64,000 nt of DNA from Calditrichota bacterium (GTDB taxonomy: Bacteria > Calditrichota > Calditrichia > Calditrichales > J004), in assembly GCA_013112635.1 (NCBI GenBank), contig JABFGF010000002.1:558001-622000 (forward strand). The letters are read 5' to 3'. This document shows positions 63,401 to 64,000 of the stretch, one piece after another (position 1 is the first letter of the stretch; each line of letters opens with the position of its first letter). The notes under the pieces are model-generated. The model was given only the letters and a program-made list of their open reading frames with translations, was not told where the DNA came from and made no database searches. The translations under genes and the position numbers were made by a program.

Positions 63401-64000
63401 TTAAGAATCCTTTTCTTTAGATTCCTGAAATCTGATCGGGCCAAAATTTTCCGGAATTTTCCCCTTCATTCCATCATAAAATTTTCTAATCAACTTAAAA
63501 TCTTCTTCCATATTTCCTGATGGCAGAAAACCCGGTTTAATGCCACCTACTTTATTTCCATAATCGAGAAAACCAAAAGCGATGGGAATCTTTGCTCCAT
63601 TGGCAATATGATAAAACCCTGATTTCCAAAACTCTGTAAAACTTCGCGTTCCCGATGGCGCAATCACAAAAATTAGTTTTTCCGATTTATTAAATATTTC
63701 AATAATCTGGTCTGTAAATTTTGTCCGCGAACGCCGGTTGACCGGAATTCCGCCAAGCCAGCGTAGATATTTTCCATGCAAACCTTTAAACAGATTATCT
63801 TTTGCGGCCCAGTTAAGTTGCCTGCCAATAACAATGGAAATAATCAGCATTAGCGGTAAATCCCAATTGGAAGTATGCGGCTCGGAAATTAATAGAAACT
63901 TCTTTTCTTCCGGTATTTTAAAATCAACTTTCCAGCCGATTAATTTTAATACTACTTTAGCAAACAATCTTGAAATAGGATTTTTATGCTTTGTTTTCTT
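63401..64000 (-). CDS. PlsC-like acyltransferase (5' end beyond window)
   Basis: The frame is open to the right edge (reads KKTKHKNPISRLFAKVVLK before the TTG at 63967), so the true start probably lies outside. The visible protein matches the 1-acylglycerol-3-phosphate acyltransferase family: SEPHTSNWDLPLML has the catalytic H-x4-D, GLHGKYLRWLGGIPVNRRSR the next block, and VIAPSGTRSFTEFWKSGFYH replaces the usual EGTRS with PSGTRS. About 190-200 residues visible. It would acylate lysophosphatidic acid or a related substrate at the membrane; the exact substrate is uncertain. Confidence 0.82.
   Translation of the reverse strand, partial: KKTKHKNPISRLFAKVVLKLIGWKVDFKIPEEKKFLLISEPHTSNWDLPLMLIISIVIGRQLNWAAKDNLFKGLHGKYLRWLGGIPVNRRSRTKFTDQIIEIFNKSEKLIFVIAPSGTRSFTEFWKSGFYHIANGAKIPIAFGFLDYGNKVGGIKPGFLPSGNMEEDFKLIRKFYDGMKGKIPENFGPIRFQESKEKDS

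Noticed and set aside
1-64000. tRNA, rRNA or riboswitch genes
   Set aside because: No cloverleaf-like CCA-end structure, rRNA signature or known riboswitch core was recognised by eye; a covariance-model search (tRNAscan, Rfam) would be decisive.

Overview
The window looks like a chromosomal segment of an FCB-group bacterium, most likely Calditrichota or a close relative (Ignavibacteriota, Marinimicrobia and KSB1 are alternatives). This rests on four large secreted proteins ending in a type IX secretion-type sorting domain (YPNPFN...), a Bacteroidota-type topoisomerase IV pair, a TonB-dependent receptor paired with a DUF4249-like lipoprotein, a GWxTD-domain protein and a choice-of-anchor B protein. 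The placement is inference from protein style; no rRNA gene is present. I recognised no tRNA, rRNA or CRISPR array.

Layout. 1-2151: a LexA/UmuD-like S24 domain without its catalytic residues (cut by the left edge), a small DUF6504-like protein and DNA polymerase IV. 2206-8477: housekeeping and stress genes (membrane protein, YdjM-like hydrolase, 2-Cys peroxiredoxin, MOSC protein, cytidylate-kinase-like protein, U32 peptidase/tRNA-hydroxylation protein, nucleotidyltransferase). 8827-12354: a large lipoprotein and an outer-membrane barrel-like protein separated by a REP-pair-like repeat. 12351-16179 (minus): MFS transporter with an apparent AUA start, a double-CDGSH/ferredoxin-like protein, and an orphan lysis cassette (3-TM holin plus SH3x3-muramidase endolysin). 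16398-23528: nicotinate phosphoribosyltransferase, desaturase, DUF3179 protein, M28 peptidase, EamA transporter and a ribbon-helix-helix-like protein. 23722-31031: secreted cyclophilin/propeller fusion, TonB receptor/DUF4249 pair and GWxTD protein.

31753-39667 is the most accessory-looking part. Two related GT4-like glycosyltransferases, one fused to a C-terminal phosphodiester glycosidase (1382 aa), are separated by an island. The island holds a 5'-truncated RHS core with an unrecognised tip, an adjacent small AT-rich membrane protein (candidate immunity protein), a palindrome-rich GC block and a ParE-type toxin-antitoxin pair. 39728-45178: a huge BNR/sortilin-like secreted protein, YigZ, and an Xre/RES toxin-antitoxin pair with a readable promoter/operator. 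45271-49716: topoisomerase IV (parE, parC). 49874-52625: a bacterial ROCO (LRR-Roc-COR) gene broken by an apparent 2-nt deletion inside nearly identical 66-bp LRR repeats. 52741-64000: secreted proteases, a metallophosphoesterase, three secreted propeller-type proteins, an EgtD-like methyltransferase, a DUF427 protein and a PlsC-like acyltransferase cut by the right edge.

Working together: most genes belong to independent short operons. Clear partnerships are parE/parC, TonB receptor/DUF4249 protein, endolysin/holin, the two toxin-antitoxin pairs, RHS tip/putative immunity protein, and the propeller lipoprotein/FG-GAP protein pair (6 bp apart). Several intergenic spaces carry short repeat remnants of types common across many bacterial genomes, suggesting past repeat spread.
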